Below, in pieces: positions 48,701 through 58,515 of a stretch of DNA of 64,000 bases. Position 1 is the first letter of the stretch, and each line of letters opens with the position of its first letter. The translations under genes and the position numbers were made by a program. Source of the DNA: Malassezia japonica (taxonomy: Eukaryota; Basidiomycota; Malasseziomycetes; Malasseziales; Malasseziaceae); assembly GCF_029542785.1 (NCBI RefSeq), contig NC_083374.1, positions 310,001-374,000 on the forward strand, given 5' to 3'. The notes under the pieces were generated by a model that was not told where the DNA came from, searched no databases, and saw nothing but the letters and a program-made list of their open reading frames with translations.

Positions 48701-50909
48701 TCTGCAGGGCTCCAGCAGCCTCGCTGCCTACGTACTTTCGGAAAACCCGGACCAGGACGAGGTCGAGGACCGCTGTGAGGGCGGATGTTACCCTGAAGGC
48801 CACGACTGGGAAGGCCCGGCGCGCCAGCAGCTGGTGCGCATTGCGCATACGCTAACCCGCCTTCTAGCATCTACCGCGTCCGAGCTGCCCGAGACATGGC
48901 ACGTCGACGCTGCCAAGGCGGTCGCTGCCGATGCACCGTTTGATACACTCACCACGATCGTGTGCGATGTGTGGAAGCAGGGCAAGGATGCGCCGCACAT
49001 CTTTTCGCGCATTCTCGCGCGCCTCTTTTCTGGCATCTTTTCACTGAGCTCTGCATCGCCGACCGAAGTGGAGCCATGGATCCGGCTCGTGAGTGCCAAA
49101 GCGACGCCGGATGCGTACCGTGGCGCACTGCTGCTGGCGACGCGCTTTGCGGCCGACACCAAGGCGCACGATCGCGTACGCAACGAACTCGGCGCGTCGC
49201 TTGGCGGTACGCCGCCGAGCCGTGCGAATACTGAAGGCGTATCGCTGCTGACGCTCCTCAGGTGTGCAGCTCCGCCGCCCGAGCTCGGCCTGCCGCTCAT
49301 TCCGATGCAGCGTGCGGTGCATGCAATGCAGGCGGTGCAAAACTGGCTCAAGTCTGAGGAGGATATCGACGACGACGTGTTTGCCCTCCTCCCTCCTGTC
49401 TGTGCCGAGCTCGCGCCGGTCCTCCAAGGCGTGGCCGGCCGCCCGATCGAAATGATGTTCGACCTGGTCGAGGAAAACCTAGCCGCGGCCGACATCTCGG
49501 CCACCGTTGCTGGCTGGCCCGCGATCCACACGACGCTGAGTCTGTACGAGGTGCTGCTCTCGCTGGAGTCCGAGCACGTCGCTGCTGCGCTTGCGTCGCA
49601 CAAAGAGGCAATTGACAAGGCCTTGCACGATCTCTTTTTACAGATCGGCAAGATGCTGTCGCATCCCGACCCCACGGCAGACCTTTCGACCGAGTCGATC
49701 ATCGTGAACGCGCCGGTCCGCTGCGCAGTTTATGAAAAGCTTGCGCGACTTGCCAGTGACCTCCCGCCGAAAATCTTCGCACAGGACCAGGCGGCGCTGG
49801 CCTACATGATCCAGAGCACGACGACTGCGCTTCCTCTGCAGTTTGCCGCGTTCCGTCTCTACACGGTGCAGACGCGCGAGACGGTGCGCGAGCAAGTTAT
49901 CGAGCTTGCGGTGGCGCCCGATCAAGCCCCCCAGCCTCTCGATGCGTCGTTTGTGCACTCGCTCACGCGTTACGCGCCCATCACGAGCGCCGTGTGGGAT
50001 GAAAGCAAGTCGTACTATGGCCTCTTTTCCTTCTTTTTGCAGTGGCTCGCCATCTTTGAGCACTTTACTGAGGCGTCGCTTGCGCTGAAATCGGTATACG
50101 CCGCGGCACTCGAGCAGCACTCGCTCACCGGCTCGCTGCTGCTGCCGAGCATCTTTGCGGTGCTCGGTGGTGCTCCGCGCAACGAGCGTGCGATCAAGCC
50201 GCTGGATATGACCCGCTACGCAATTGACGACGTGCTTCTCGAAGAGCTGTCGCCGACGAACCCCATCTCGGCGCAGGTGCTTGCGGCGCATGTGTACTAC
50301 CGTGCGCTGATCCACCTCCCGACGCAGGTGCGCGACTGGTTCCTGTCGGTGCGCGACCGCCAGCTGTCGTTGCAGGTGAGCCACCTCACGACCAAGTTCT
50401 GCACGCCGCTCCTGGCCGAGCGCGAGCTGAGCCACCTGCGCGATCCTACAGCGCTTTCGCGTCTGCAGGACGAGGCGATGGCAATCAAGATTCTCTCGTC
50501 GAACGAGGTCGTGGCGACATACACTGTGGACGAGCACCCGATGGAGATCGGCGTGCGTCTCCCCAGCGACTTTCCCTTGCACGGCGTCGAGATCCGCGAC
50601 ATTAAGCGCGTCGGCGTCAGTGAGGCGCAGTGGCGTGCGTGGCTTTTGGCCGTGCAGCAGATGCTCAGTGGCAAGAATGGTCTGATCCTCGATGCGCTCA
50701 TGCTCTTCAAGAAGAGCGCCGAGGCCAAGTTCCAGGGCTACGAAGGCGCCGAGTGTGCGATCTGCTACTCGATCATCTCGCCGACCGACCAGACGCTGCC
50801 GAACAAGCCGTGCCGCACATGCAAGCACCGCTTCCACGGCAGCTGTCTGTACAAGTGGGTGAGCACGAGCGGTGCGTCTACGTGCCCTCTATGCCGTTCC
50901 ATTCTTTGA
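45792..50909 (+). CDS. LTN1: E3 ubiquitin ligase listerin (Ltn1/Rkr1)
   Basis: A single exon of 1705 residues with a good Kozak-like start (CCACCATGG). The lysine-rich N-terminus is followed by FPLDSMGLASLLPADLVVLL..., the conserved listerin N-terminal domain that binds the 60S-Rqc2 complex. A long HEAT-like helical body makes up most of the protein. The C-terminus ends in an RWD-like region and a RING-CH domain (CAICYSIISPTDQTLPNKPC, then CKHRFHGSCLYKW and CPLC). Ltn1 ubiquitinates nascent chains stuck on 60S subunits in ribosome quality control. The last 21 coding bases overlap the ARO7 coding region on the other strand. Confidence 0.95.
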   Translation: MGKGTRGKSSASAATRKKQAAKAAAKHGGGDAPPPTQKSGKKLSKKERQALKTKSYVPPPKPPQPPPFPLDSMGLASLLPADLVVLLRKALKKDIVTRVRTLESLLAWIQGKPVDEQEVLSDEERSSALLIMIPCWVHLFPRLALSPSQRLRYLTLQVHKELLQLPDVREELTGAHNIEPILGFWAVLAHDTTRSVARLALQLWKDSVSWEGSEQPPRVPLNEYTTTLLDHLRPILLTESASVALAHSTASLQLSTSNEPHLDAKSRDETNVDESADELDARLVAGGLGALITLIQTAPELDETELESFAESPTLWTSLQTRTSMEESTMLGNDAPLVRQRAWALLALLNARMPKLVDEHLDTIMAHAFSGAWAERNVAVLTDMLAALLPLLRRRPDAWEEDEDEEDEDPFSDFLTWAQLAGVQAPRVCFPAVLVFLSTVPPSVLPPTTEAAAEVLRPLVALAHVLVQSTGSIDPLGWDAYASMVCECIAFLAMRILRTGDDEEKQSAVALTTELLSVVWDEMVIGRATDVPRIPARFCKKTAREWGRCLVKLDTEVDGQSVLDGTLAHARRDLDAEFDHADEEATRTSLDAAEAMGNALTAALDAANARNPPLPTLAERIVALGSRLILLLCAGAACSMAALPVLSNVLSSPLGQGAHEAKDALHKVATTHAAQAAAPADAAAFYEAYMTLGQGTSDVHDIWTAVLEQSMPPHFSSLPLLLRIGQHTPLPDVAMLAPWQASLKAYLAENEPPRDVAAGLLGAPPALLGDAEDAVLAAAATHVQRSADDAWAAALGQWHAYAPEERTARFCSEPALQRALPAVYAAGYLHNVAQARDLWNAVASAASQPLDAYAVSALRAAILKGDVPASAVFAAARTLPGDGVPILQVLPDKSQLDAALLLALDTPMAEYHILDPLIPVNPLHGNPDWFGLASVLHAYLAALEHERGLAEHIAYALPHLIYAAITIEDALQGSSSLAAYVLSENPDQDEVEDRCEGGCYPEGHDWEGPARQQLVRIAHTLTRLLASTASELPETWHVDAAKAVAADAPFDTLTTIVCDVWKQGKDAPHIFSRILARLFSGIFSLSSASPTEVEPWIRLVSAKATPDAYRGALLLATRFAADTKAHDRVRNELGASLGGTPPSRANTEGVSLLTLLRCAAPPPELGLPLIPMQRAVHAMQAVQNWLKSEEDIDDDVFALLPPVCAELAPVLQGVAGRPIEMMFDLVEENLAAADISATVAGWPAIHTTLSLYEVLLSLESEHVAAALASHKEAIDKALHDLFLQIGKMLSHPDPTADLSTESIIVNAPVRCAVYEKLARLASDLPPKIFAQDQAALAYMIQSTTTALPLQFAAFRLYTVQTRETVREQVIELAVAPDQAPQPLDASFVHSLTRYAPITSAVWDESKSYYGLFSFFLQWLAIFEHFTEASLALKSVYAAALEQHSLTGSLLLPSIFAVLGGAPRNERAIKPLDMTRYAIDDVLLEELSPTNPISAQVLAAHVYYRALIHLPTQVRDWFLSVRDRQLSLQVSHLTTKFCTPLLAERELSHLRDPTALSRLQDEAMAIKILSSNEVVATYTVDEHPMEIGVRLPSDFPLHGVEIRDIKRVGVSEAQWRAWLLAVQQMLSGKNGLILDALMLFKKSAEAKFQGYEGAECAICYSIISPTDQTLPNKPCRTCKHRFHGSCLYKWVSTSGASTCPLCRSIL

Positions 50910-51818
50910 GGCCAGAGCATTCACCTGCTCCGGCGATAGGCCGTCGAGGCTGCGTCAGAAAAGAAACGTACCGCTCGAGAAGATAGTCGACCTCGACCTC
51001 CTTGGTCATGGGAATAATAAACTCTTGATAGAGCCGCACGACCTCGGCCGTCTGGATCTTGCGTACCTTCTCCTTGTTGTGCTCGGGCGCGGCCTGGTCG
51101 AGGTCCTGGCCGTAGATCTCTGCCTTTTGTGCGACGCGTTTCAGCAGCACCGCTTCGACAGCGGGCTTGGTAATCAGGCCAGCCAGCGCCTCGCGGTTGC
51201 GCGAGTGGATGTGGGGAATGAACGCAGCCGGGTCGTCGCGGAACTTGCTCTCGGACACAAACATGCCAAAGTGGATGCGGCGGTTGATCGCGCTGAGCGC
51301 CTCGACGTCGCCGATCGCACTCGAGCCGTACTGCCGGTCGTCGTCGATACCGCCCTCACGCAGCGTGATGCGGGGCACAATCTCTTCCGTGTAGAACTTT
51401 AGCACGTCCTTCGACACGTTGACGTGGTGGGGATGCAAGAGGTCGGGGTAGTCGACCGGCGTCAAGATCGGCTTCGGCATCGTGCTCACGTCGGTGAACG
51501 CGTATTCATCGGGGCTGGGTCAGTAGAGCGACATACGCAGTCCAGCGGCCGAGCTTGGCTTCATTAGTAGATTGACGTACCATGACTACTTTCGGTCTCT
51601 TTCAGGAGCCACGCGAGCCACGAGCCGCTCCAGTTCTCCTTGTCCTTGAGCTCGGGGAACGCGCCGTCCTCGTACATGCGTTTGTTGTGCGCAAACTGCG
51701 TGCGCTCAATAAGGCGGAACACGATCGTGTCCTCCATGCGCTGCAGCGTGGCGCGGATCTTGTTCAGCGAGAGAATATCCTCGCTGCTCGCATTGTGAAA
51801 ATTGATCGAGTCCGACAT
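50889..51818 (-). CDS. ARO7: Chorismate mutase
   Basis: Four exons (51581-51818, 51537-51558, 50972-51514, 50889-50949) with three 22-nt introns encode 287 residues. The all-helical AroQ fold shows RATLQRMEDTIVFRLIERTQ (active-site Arg), then PDEYAFTDV and PKPILTPVDYP joined by splicing. The catalytic C-terminal helix is TKEVEVDYLLERLDGLSPEQ. Exon 2 is only 22 nt. Intron 1 (51559-51580) ends in AAG instead of the usual YAG. The enzyme converts chorismate to prephenate for Phe and Tyr synthesis and in yeasts is activated by Trp and inhibited by Tyr. Removing the last intron shifts the end from a run-on frame to ...LASKNGTA and a stop inside LTN1's coding region. Confidence 0.93.
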
Positions 51819-51881
51819 GCTGGTCGGTGGTGTGGAGAAGCGGGGCTGTGGAGGCGGCAATTACGTTTGCCCTGTACAATG

Positions 51882-54544
51882 CTATTTGGCGGTAAAGAAC
51901 CAGTTGCCGGTCGGCTTTGGCGCGGCGTTGGCAGCAGCTGGTGGTGGGAGACCGCCGCCACGGAGGGGCTTGGCGATACGGCCGAACGGTAATGTGCCTT
52001 TAGGGTCGGAGCTGAGCGCAGAGACTTCGGGAAGCCCGTTCCGCGACGTGTACAGCTCGTCTTCGAGCGTTTGGATGCGCTCGTTGCGTGCTGCAAGTTT
52101 CTTTTCGGCAGCAGATACATCCTGCTTTAGCGTCGTGTTCTGCTCGACGAGTCGGTGCTGCACATTCGCGAGCTGCTCGAGATGGCGCTCGAGCATGCCC
52201 ATCTTCTTTTGCTGGGCGCGCAGATGCAGACTCTGGAGCAGCATGTTGTACTGGTCCTGCATTTCCTCGAGAGCCATCTCCATCGACACAACCTTTTCGC
52301 TGCGCTCGCGGAGGCCGTGCATGAGCTGCTGTTTCATACGTTCATACTCGCGCAGGCGCATCGTAATCAGCTCGCGCGACTTTTCCATTTGGGTCGACGC
52401 GTCGACCAGGCGCCGAATGACGGCCGGATCGACATTGCCTTGGGCCGTGAGCGTATCAGTGAGAAGCGACATCGCCTCGCGCTGTTCTTCGTGCGAGGTA
52501 CGCAGATCGTCGAGCGTGCCTTTGAGCCCTTCGGTCTCTTCGGAGCGGATGGAAAGCAGGTGCTCCAGGTGCGAGACTTCGGTGCTCGTGTTGAGCTGTG
52601 TGGCGGTCGTGTGCTCTTCCAGGAGCTGGCGCAGCGACGCGAGCTGGCCGCCCGTCTCGTCGCCGAGGCGCAAGCCATGCTCGAGGGCACCAATGTGGTC
52701 GGTAATCAGGTCGTAGCGCTGCTGCAGCGCAGCGTAGCGGTCGCCCAGCGCCGCTTTCTGCTGTTGCAGGACGACCATCTCTTGTGCGGTAATACGCGCA
52801 GACTGCATCTGGCTAGAGAGCGCGACCTGCTCCTGGATGATGTTGTCGCGCAGGCGGCGCACGTCGTCCATAGGCACCGGCGCATTTTCGCTGCTGGCCT
52901 GCTCAAGGCGACCGACAATCGCAAGCATCGCATCCACGCCGGGGCGGTGCTCGAGTGCCAGATCCGAGAGCATCGTATCCAGGCGTTCTGTGTACTCGGG
53001 CGCCGGCTGTGCAGTCGATGCTTCCGTCGGCGTCTCTTTTGGCGTCGGCACATTGGCGCGTGCTTTCTCGGCGGCCCAGTCGGCCTGGATCGCATCACGC
53101 TGTGCCATGGCCTCGTCGCGCGCATAGACCAGCTCGTCGGCTTGCAGACGCAGCGCACTCTGCTCGGTTTCGAGCGCACGTACGCGCGTCGAGGCCGCGA
53201 GTTCTTGCTCGCGTACGGAAGCAAGCTCTGTACGCAACGCCGCGAGCGTCGCGTCGCGATCGTCGTCCGGCAGGGGATCGCGCATCGGCGACGCGTTGCG
53301 GACCGGCGACGCGTTCTTGGACGGAGAAGGTAGCCGCGGCTGGAACGATGCCCATCTTGACTCGGGCACCGACCGTCCTGCCCGCCACTCGGTGAGCTCG
53401 GCCTGGAGCGCCTCCGCGAGGCGTTTGTGGGCCGCTGCCTGGGCGGTCGCCTTGCGCAGCTGTGCGCGCAGTTCCTCGGGCGACAGCTCTGCATTGACGC
53501 GTGCATTGTTCTGGATCGATTTGGCGCGTACACCGAACCGGAGCGTTGATAATGTCTCTTCGGCATTGTAGGCGACTGGCGAGCAGTTGACGATGAGCGT
53601 CGTGCGCGAATTTCCACCGAGCGACTCTTGGAGGATGCGCGTGAGCTTCGAGTCACGGTATGGAACGTGCGACGACTTGCCGTCAGTAAGGGCATTGATC
53701 ACCATGCCGAGCGCGCTGAGACTCTTGTTGATCTTTTTCGCCTCTTCGAGCGTCTGTCCACTTGCGCCTGTCTTTCCGACCTTTTCAGAGCCAGCCAGGT
53801 CCACGAGGTACAGCGAGCCCGACTTGGTCGTGCCATTCTCCGTGTTGCGCTGCTGGATAGTAAATAAGAAGATGCTGTGCGAGCGCGAGGATTCCGTGTT
53901 CATCTTGGTCGACGCGACCGCGCGATTCAGCTGGCCTTGCTCCAGGATACTAAACACCTCGTCCGCATTGCTCACATAGTACTCCGAGAGCCCCTTAACG
54001 TAGACGCCCCGCGTGCGATCCTCGTGCACCTGGAGGTTATCGAATGCGGGGACGAGCAAGTCGCGAACGCGTTCCATATAAATCTCCATGTACGAGACCT
54101 TGACGAGGTACTCGAGCGTCGGTGGGCTCGACACGATCCGCTCAAAGATCTGCTCCGTGATGCGCGGCGTGATACCCCGCAGCTCCTCGTCGGCAATGTC
54201 GGGTCCCTGGGTGAGACGCGAGACGTACCATCATGGTATGCGTCTTTCCCGAGCCCGTCTGTCCGTAGGCAAAAATCGTGCCATTGTACCCATTCAGGAC
54301 ATCTGGATAAGCGACACTACGCACCAGTCACGGTCTGTTTGATGCTGTACTCAAACACGTCGACCTGACGCGAGTCCATCGGAAACACGCGATCAAACGT
54401 AAAGGAGCCGCTTTCGCCAAGCCGCGGCAGCCGCACCGTCTGCAAGTCTTCCACGGCAACCACGACGTCGGCGTCCGCCGCCGTGCCCCCCTGCGGTACC
54501 GCCGCCGGGCGGAAACGCGACACGACCTTGACGTTGGCCGCCAT
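51882..54544 (-). CDS. KIN1: Conventional kinesin heavy chain (kinesin-1)
   Basis: Three exons (54325-54544, 54229-54302, 51882-54206) with 22-nt introns at 54303-54324 and 54207-54228 encode 872 residues. The motor domain shows [15 protein letters not shown] (P-loop, about residue 87), [11 protein letters not shown] (switch I) and [15 protein letters not shown] (switch II), and ends near SIQNNARVN. Long coiled-coil segments follow (about 350-800). The tail contains [12 protein letters not shown], the IAK autoinhibition motif found only in conventional kinesins. It carries vesicles and other cargo towards microtubule plus ends. The 74-nt second exon holds the P-loop. It is divergent from URA3 by 42 bp, with ARO7 63 bp downstream. 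Gene naming differs among fungi. Confidence 0.93.
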
Positions 54545-54586
54545 AGCGCACAGACAAGATGACTAAGCAGGTTTCCTCCGACGGCG

Positions 54587-55478
54587 ATGGCGGCGCAGGC
54601 AACGTACGAATCGCGCGCAGCCAAGCACCCCAACTCGTGCGCCAAACAGCTTCTCGAGTCGATTGCCCAGAAGCAGTCGAACCTCTGTGTGAGCGTCGAC
54701 GTGACGCGCAAGGAGGATCTCCTCGAAATTGTCGACACGGTCGGACCTTTTGTGGCGCTCGTCAAGACGCACATTGATATTGTCGAGGACTTTGACTGGG
54801 ACCTGATTGAGCAGCTGTCTGCTCTGAGCGTGAAGCACAAGTTCCTCATCTTTGAGGACCGCAAGTTTGCCGACATCGGTACGTTGCCACACTGACCCAG
54901 GAAACACCGTGAGCCTGCAGTACTCGGCCGGTGTGCACCGCATTGCGCACTGGTCGCACCTCACGAATGCGCACCTGATCCCCGGCCCGGGTATCATTTC
55001 CGGCCTTGCATCGGTTGGCACGTCGCTGCAGCGCGGCCTGCTTTTGCTCGCGGAAATGAGCACCAAGGGCAGCCTCACGACCGGCGCATACACCACGGCC
55101 AACGTCAAGGCGGCTATGGAGGACGAGAGCGACTTTGTGATGGGCTTCATTGCGATGCACCGCGTGCACGAGGACCCCGCGCACATCCCGGAAGGCGCGA
55201 CCGACGCGCAAAAGGCCAAGGACCTCTTGATCCTTACGCCGGGCGTCGGCCTCGACGTGACCGGGGACGGCAAGGGCCAGCAGTACCGCACGCCCCACCA
55301 GGTCGTGCACGACAGTGGCTGCGACGTGATGATTGTCGGCCGCGGGATCTACAGTGCGATGCTCGCCAAGGACGTGGAGCGCGAAGAGGCGCTCGTCCAA
55401 GTGCGCCAGCAGGCCCAGCGCTACCGTGACGCGGGCTGGCAGGCGTACCTTGCGCGCATTGGCGCTGCTCGTACGTAG
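54587..55478 (+). CDS. URA3: Orotidine 5'-phosphate decarboxylase
   Basis: Two exons (54587-54878, 54901-55478) with a 22-nt intron encode 289 residues. The TIM barrel shows LCVSVDVT and VKTHIDIV. The catalytic signature [12 protein letters not shown] is completed by splicing within [13 protein letters not shown] and the C-terminal phosphate loop [10 protein letters not shown] follow. It decarboxylates OMP to UMP, the last step of pyrimidine synthesis. An upstream ATG at 54559 in another frame opens a 72-codon ORF that overlaps the start. The final codons CGT-ACG-TAG contain a GTACGT donor-like sequence, which could splice to NTH1. Confidence 0.95.
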
Positions 55479-55599
55479 GCCTTAGAGTCAAGTCTGACAC
55501 ACAGCCCGACGATCGACGCGGCTCGGCGTGCCGCTCACGCCTCCGAGGGGGCTGCACACCAAGGCGAAGCGCACCGTGCCCAAGGTCGAGGAGGAGCAG

Positions 55600-56654
55600 A
55601 TGACCGACGTGAAGGAGGAGGCGACACTCGAGCTGCCGGACGCGAGTCCGTCCAAGGCGTCGCCCCTTAAAAAGATCAAGATGGAGCTGACCGAGGACGA
55701 GGTGCGCAAGGTCAAAGTGCCGCGCAACTGGCGCGACGTGTACGAGCTCATGGCCAAGCAGCGTGCCGAGATCATCACCCCGGTGGACACGATGGGGTGC
55801 GAAGAGAACGGACAGGAGAACCGCCGCGCGGATCGCGGCCGCATCGGGCCGGACGGCAAGCAAGAGAGCCAGGAGGAGAGCGAGAAGCGGCTAAGGTTCA
55901 CGACGCTCGTGAGCCTGATGCTCAGCTCACAGACCAAAGACCCGGTGACGGCAGACGCGGTGCACAAACTGCAGACGACGCTGGCCAACGGCCTCAATCT
56001 CCAGTCTGTCCTCGACGCCTCCGACGACGAGATCCAGGCGTGTATTGCCAAGGTGGGCTTCTTTCGGCGAAAGACGGAGTACCTGCGCCGCGTTGCTGTC
56101 ATTCTCAAAGAGCAGCACCATGGCGACGTGCCGCAGACGATCGACGAACTATGCGCGCTTCCCGGTGTCGGGCCCAAAATGGCCTTTTTGCAGATGCAGA
56201 GCATGGGGTTCAACGTCGGTATCGGCGTCGACACGCACGTCCACCGCATCTCGAACCGCCTGGGGTGGTGCAAGACCAAGACGCCGGAGCAGACGCGCCT
56301 CGCGCTCCAGAGCTGGCTCCCGAAAGAGGTACGTGCTTGCACTTACGCAGCTTCACACAGTCATTAACAAGCAAATGGTCGGCTTCGGCCAAGTCGTCTG
56401 CGTGCCGGTGGGGCCGCGGTGCGAGTACGTTGCGCTACTGACCTAGTCTGTGCTACATCGGCAGGGCACGGCGATGCCCGTCCTACCACAAAGTCGACGC
56501 CAAGTCCCTTGTAAAGCGTGTCCCAGTCCAGTACTGGGACGGGACGGTCGACGCGGGCTATGGACGTGTGCCAAAGGTGAAGCAGGAAGCCATCGACGCC
56601 GCCCCGGAAGACAAGAAACTCTCCGTAGCCAAAGAGGAGCCCCTCGACTGGTAG
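55600..56654 (+). CDS. NTH1: Endonuclease III-type DNA glycosylase/AP lyase (Nth1/Ntg)
   Basis: Three exons (55600-56328, 56351-56424, 56447-56654) with two 22-nt introns encode 336 residues from the first in-frame ATG at 55600. The open frame extends upstream to 55498 with coding-like sequence (LTPPRGLHTKAKRTVPKVEE), so the true N-terminus may be longer and lie on another exon. The HhH-GPD core shows TLVSLMLSSQTKD and ELCALPGVGPKMA. The catalytic Asp lies in VGIGVDTHVHRI, with the lysine region just before. The iron-sulfur cysteines CVPVGPRC-DLC-YIGRARRC have the usual C-x6-C-x2-C spacing but seven residues before the last Cys instead of five. It removes oxidised pyrimidines in base excision repair. 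Confidence 0.88.
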
Positions 56655-56680
56655 TGGAGGTTGAAAAATTGGGCTCTTTT

Positions 56681-58515
56681 ATGCACGTCCCGACGACGAT
56701 GATGCGCGAGGCGAAAGGAGCCGACCGGCCGCGCGAACGCGCGCGGCGCCCTGAGAAAGCCAAAGAGGCCGAACAAGAGGCACCCTCGGCGCCTGCTGCC
56801 GCAGAAGAGGCGCCGGATGCCGAAGACAGCATCCTGAACCGCACCGCCTTGTCGCTCGCCGGCCATGCATTGCCGCCGCGCAAGGCCGCGGCCAAGACCC
56901 TCGCGCAGTTTACGCAGCTGCGCAGGCTCGACCTCTCCGATATGCAGGCTTCGGACGATGCGCCAAACGGACTCGAGGACCTGCGCATCCTCACGCAGGC
57001 CGTGTCGCTCAGCAAGAAACACGCCAAGAAGCACGGCTCGACGGCGCTTGCCGACCGCCTTACGTGGCTGAACGTATCAAATAACCCGGAGCTGGGACAG
57101 AGAGACTATGCGCTCGACGGAATCGACGAGCTTGCAGCGCTGCACGGTACGTATTTGATCTGACGCAGTGTTCAACGCATCGCACTGCAGCCTGCGTAGC
57201 CTTCCGGCGGGTCTCTCGGCCTTGTCGCAGCTCAAGGCGCTGGTCGTCTCGCACAATGCCATCGCGGGCCTCCCGCAGGTGATGCCGCATATGCCGGAGC
57301 TCAACACGCTCGTCCTCTCGAACAATGCGCTGACGACGCTGCCCAAGACGCTGCCTGCGTCGCTCCCGGCGCTCAAGAAGCTCAGCATCAGCCATAACCA
57401 GCTTACAGACGGCGGCGCACTGCCGGACTTTAGCGTATGTGCGCACCTGCGCGAGGTGCGTCTGTGCGGAAACAAGGCACTGCAGCGCCTTCCGGCGCAT
57501 ATCCAGAAGTGGGGCAAAGGCGTCGACGGCGGCGCGCCGGGTCTCGCTCTCCTCGACGTGAGCGACTGTGGCCTCGATGACTTTGCGAGCATTGCGCCGC
57601 TGCTCAAGGCATCGGATGCATCGCGCCGTGGTTTGAGTAACCTGTGCTTGAAAGGAAACGGCGTCGCGGCCGAGGAGGAATACCAAGACAAGGTACGTAC
57701 CGCGACTAACTCAGATCCTCGACGCATACCCCGGCCTGCGTATTCTTGATAATGTGCGTCTGCACCCCAAAAAGAGCCAGGCAGAAGAGCAGGAGGCGCC
57801 CAAGGACGAGCCTGTCGAGCCCAGGAAAGGCGAGCGGAAAAGCAAGGCCCCCGAGGATGCCCAGGCCGAGCGCTCCGAGCCGACCGAGCGCAAGAAGCCC
57901 AAGAAGGACCGCTTCTTTCAGACCGAGCCAGTCCAAGCTCCGGAAAAGCCAGAGCAGGCCGAGCCGAAGCGCAAGCGCAAGGACCGTGCCGAGGAGCCTG
58001 CGCGTGAGACGGAAAAAAAGGCACGCAAGCACGCCGAGCCTGCGCCCGAGGCCACGCCCGAGCCTGAGCCTGCCGATGCCGCGGAAGTCGGAAAAAAGGT
58101 GCGCAAGCGCAGCGGGCGTGGCCCCAAGAAGCACCGCGGCGAGGATGCGGAGCATGCGCGTCTCCTTGCGCGCGCCGGCCCTGCGCCGGACGAGCCGATG
58201 GACAAACCGATGGACGAGCCAATGGACGAGCCCGAAGTGGATGCCCCCGCTGCCTCTGAGCCGCCTAGCACACGCTCGAAAAAGACACGCCGCAAGAAGA
58301 AGGAGGCGCACACTGTCGAGCTTACGATGGACGTTCCTGCGCCCGAGGCTGCTCCTGCGCCCCCGCCCCCCCGTGCGCCGTCGCCGGCACCCGAGCCCGT
58401 GGCGGCCAAGCCGGACACGGGCGTGGTCGACGTCGTCGAGGTGCGCAGCAAGCCCCGCACGGCACCGCTGAGCATGCTGGCGCGTCGTGACGATGATGAT
58501 CTAGGTAGTTGGTAG
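56681..58515 (+). CDS. Leucine-rich repeat protein with long charged tail, unknown
   Basis: Three exons (56681-57146, 57169-57692, 57715-58515) with two 22-nt introns encode 596 residues. Residues about 60-340 hold leucine-rich repeats of SDS22/typical kind (LRRLDLSDM, LTWLNVSNNPEL, LKALVVSHNAIAGLP, LNTLVLSNNALTTLP, LKKLSISHNQLT), ending in a cap-like YPGLRILDN. The C-terminal roughly 230 residues are Lys/Glu/Pro-rich with basic clusters suited to nuclear or nucleolar localisation. They include the four-residue repeat DEPM/DKPM (about 58192-58230). I do not recognise a named orthologue. PP1 or RNA-associated roles are possible for such layouts but unproven. The stop abuts the ALG8 stop (TAGCTA, 58513-58518). 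Confidence 0.78.
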
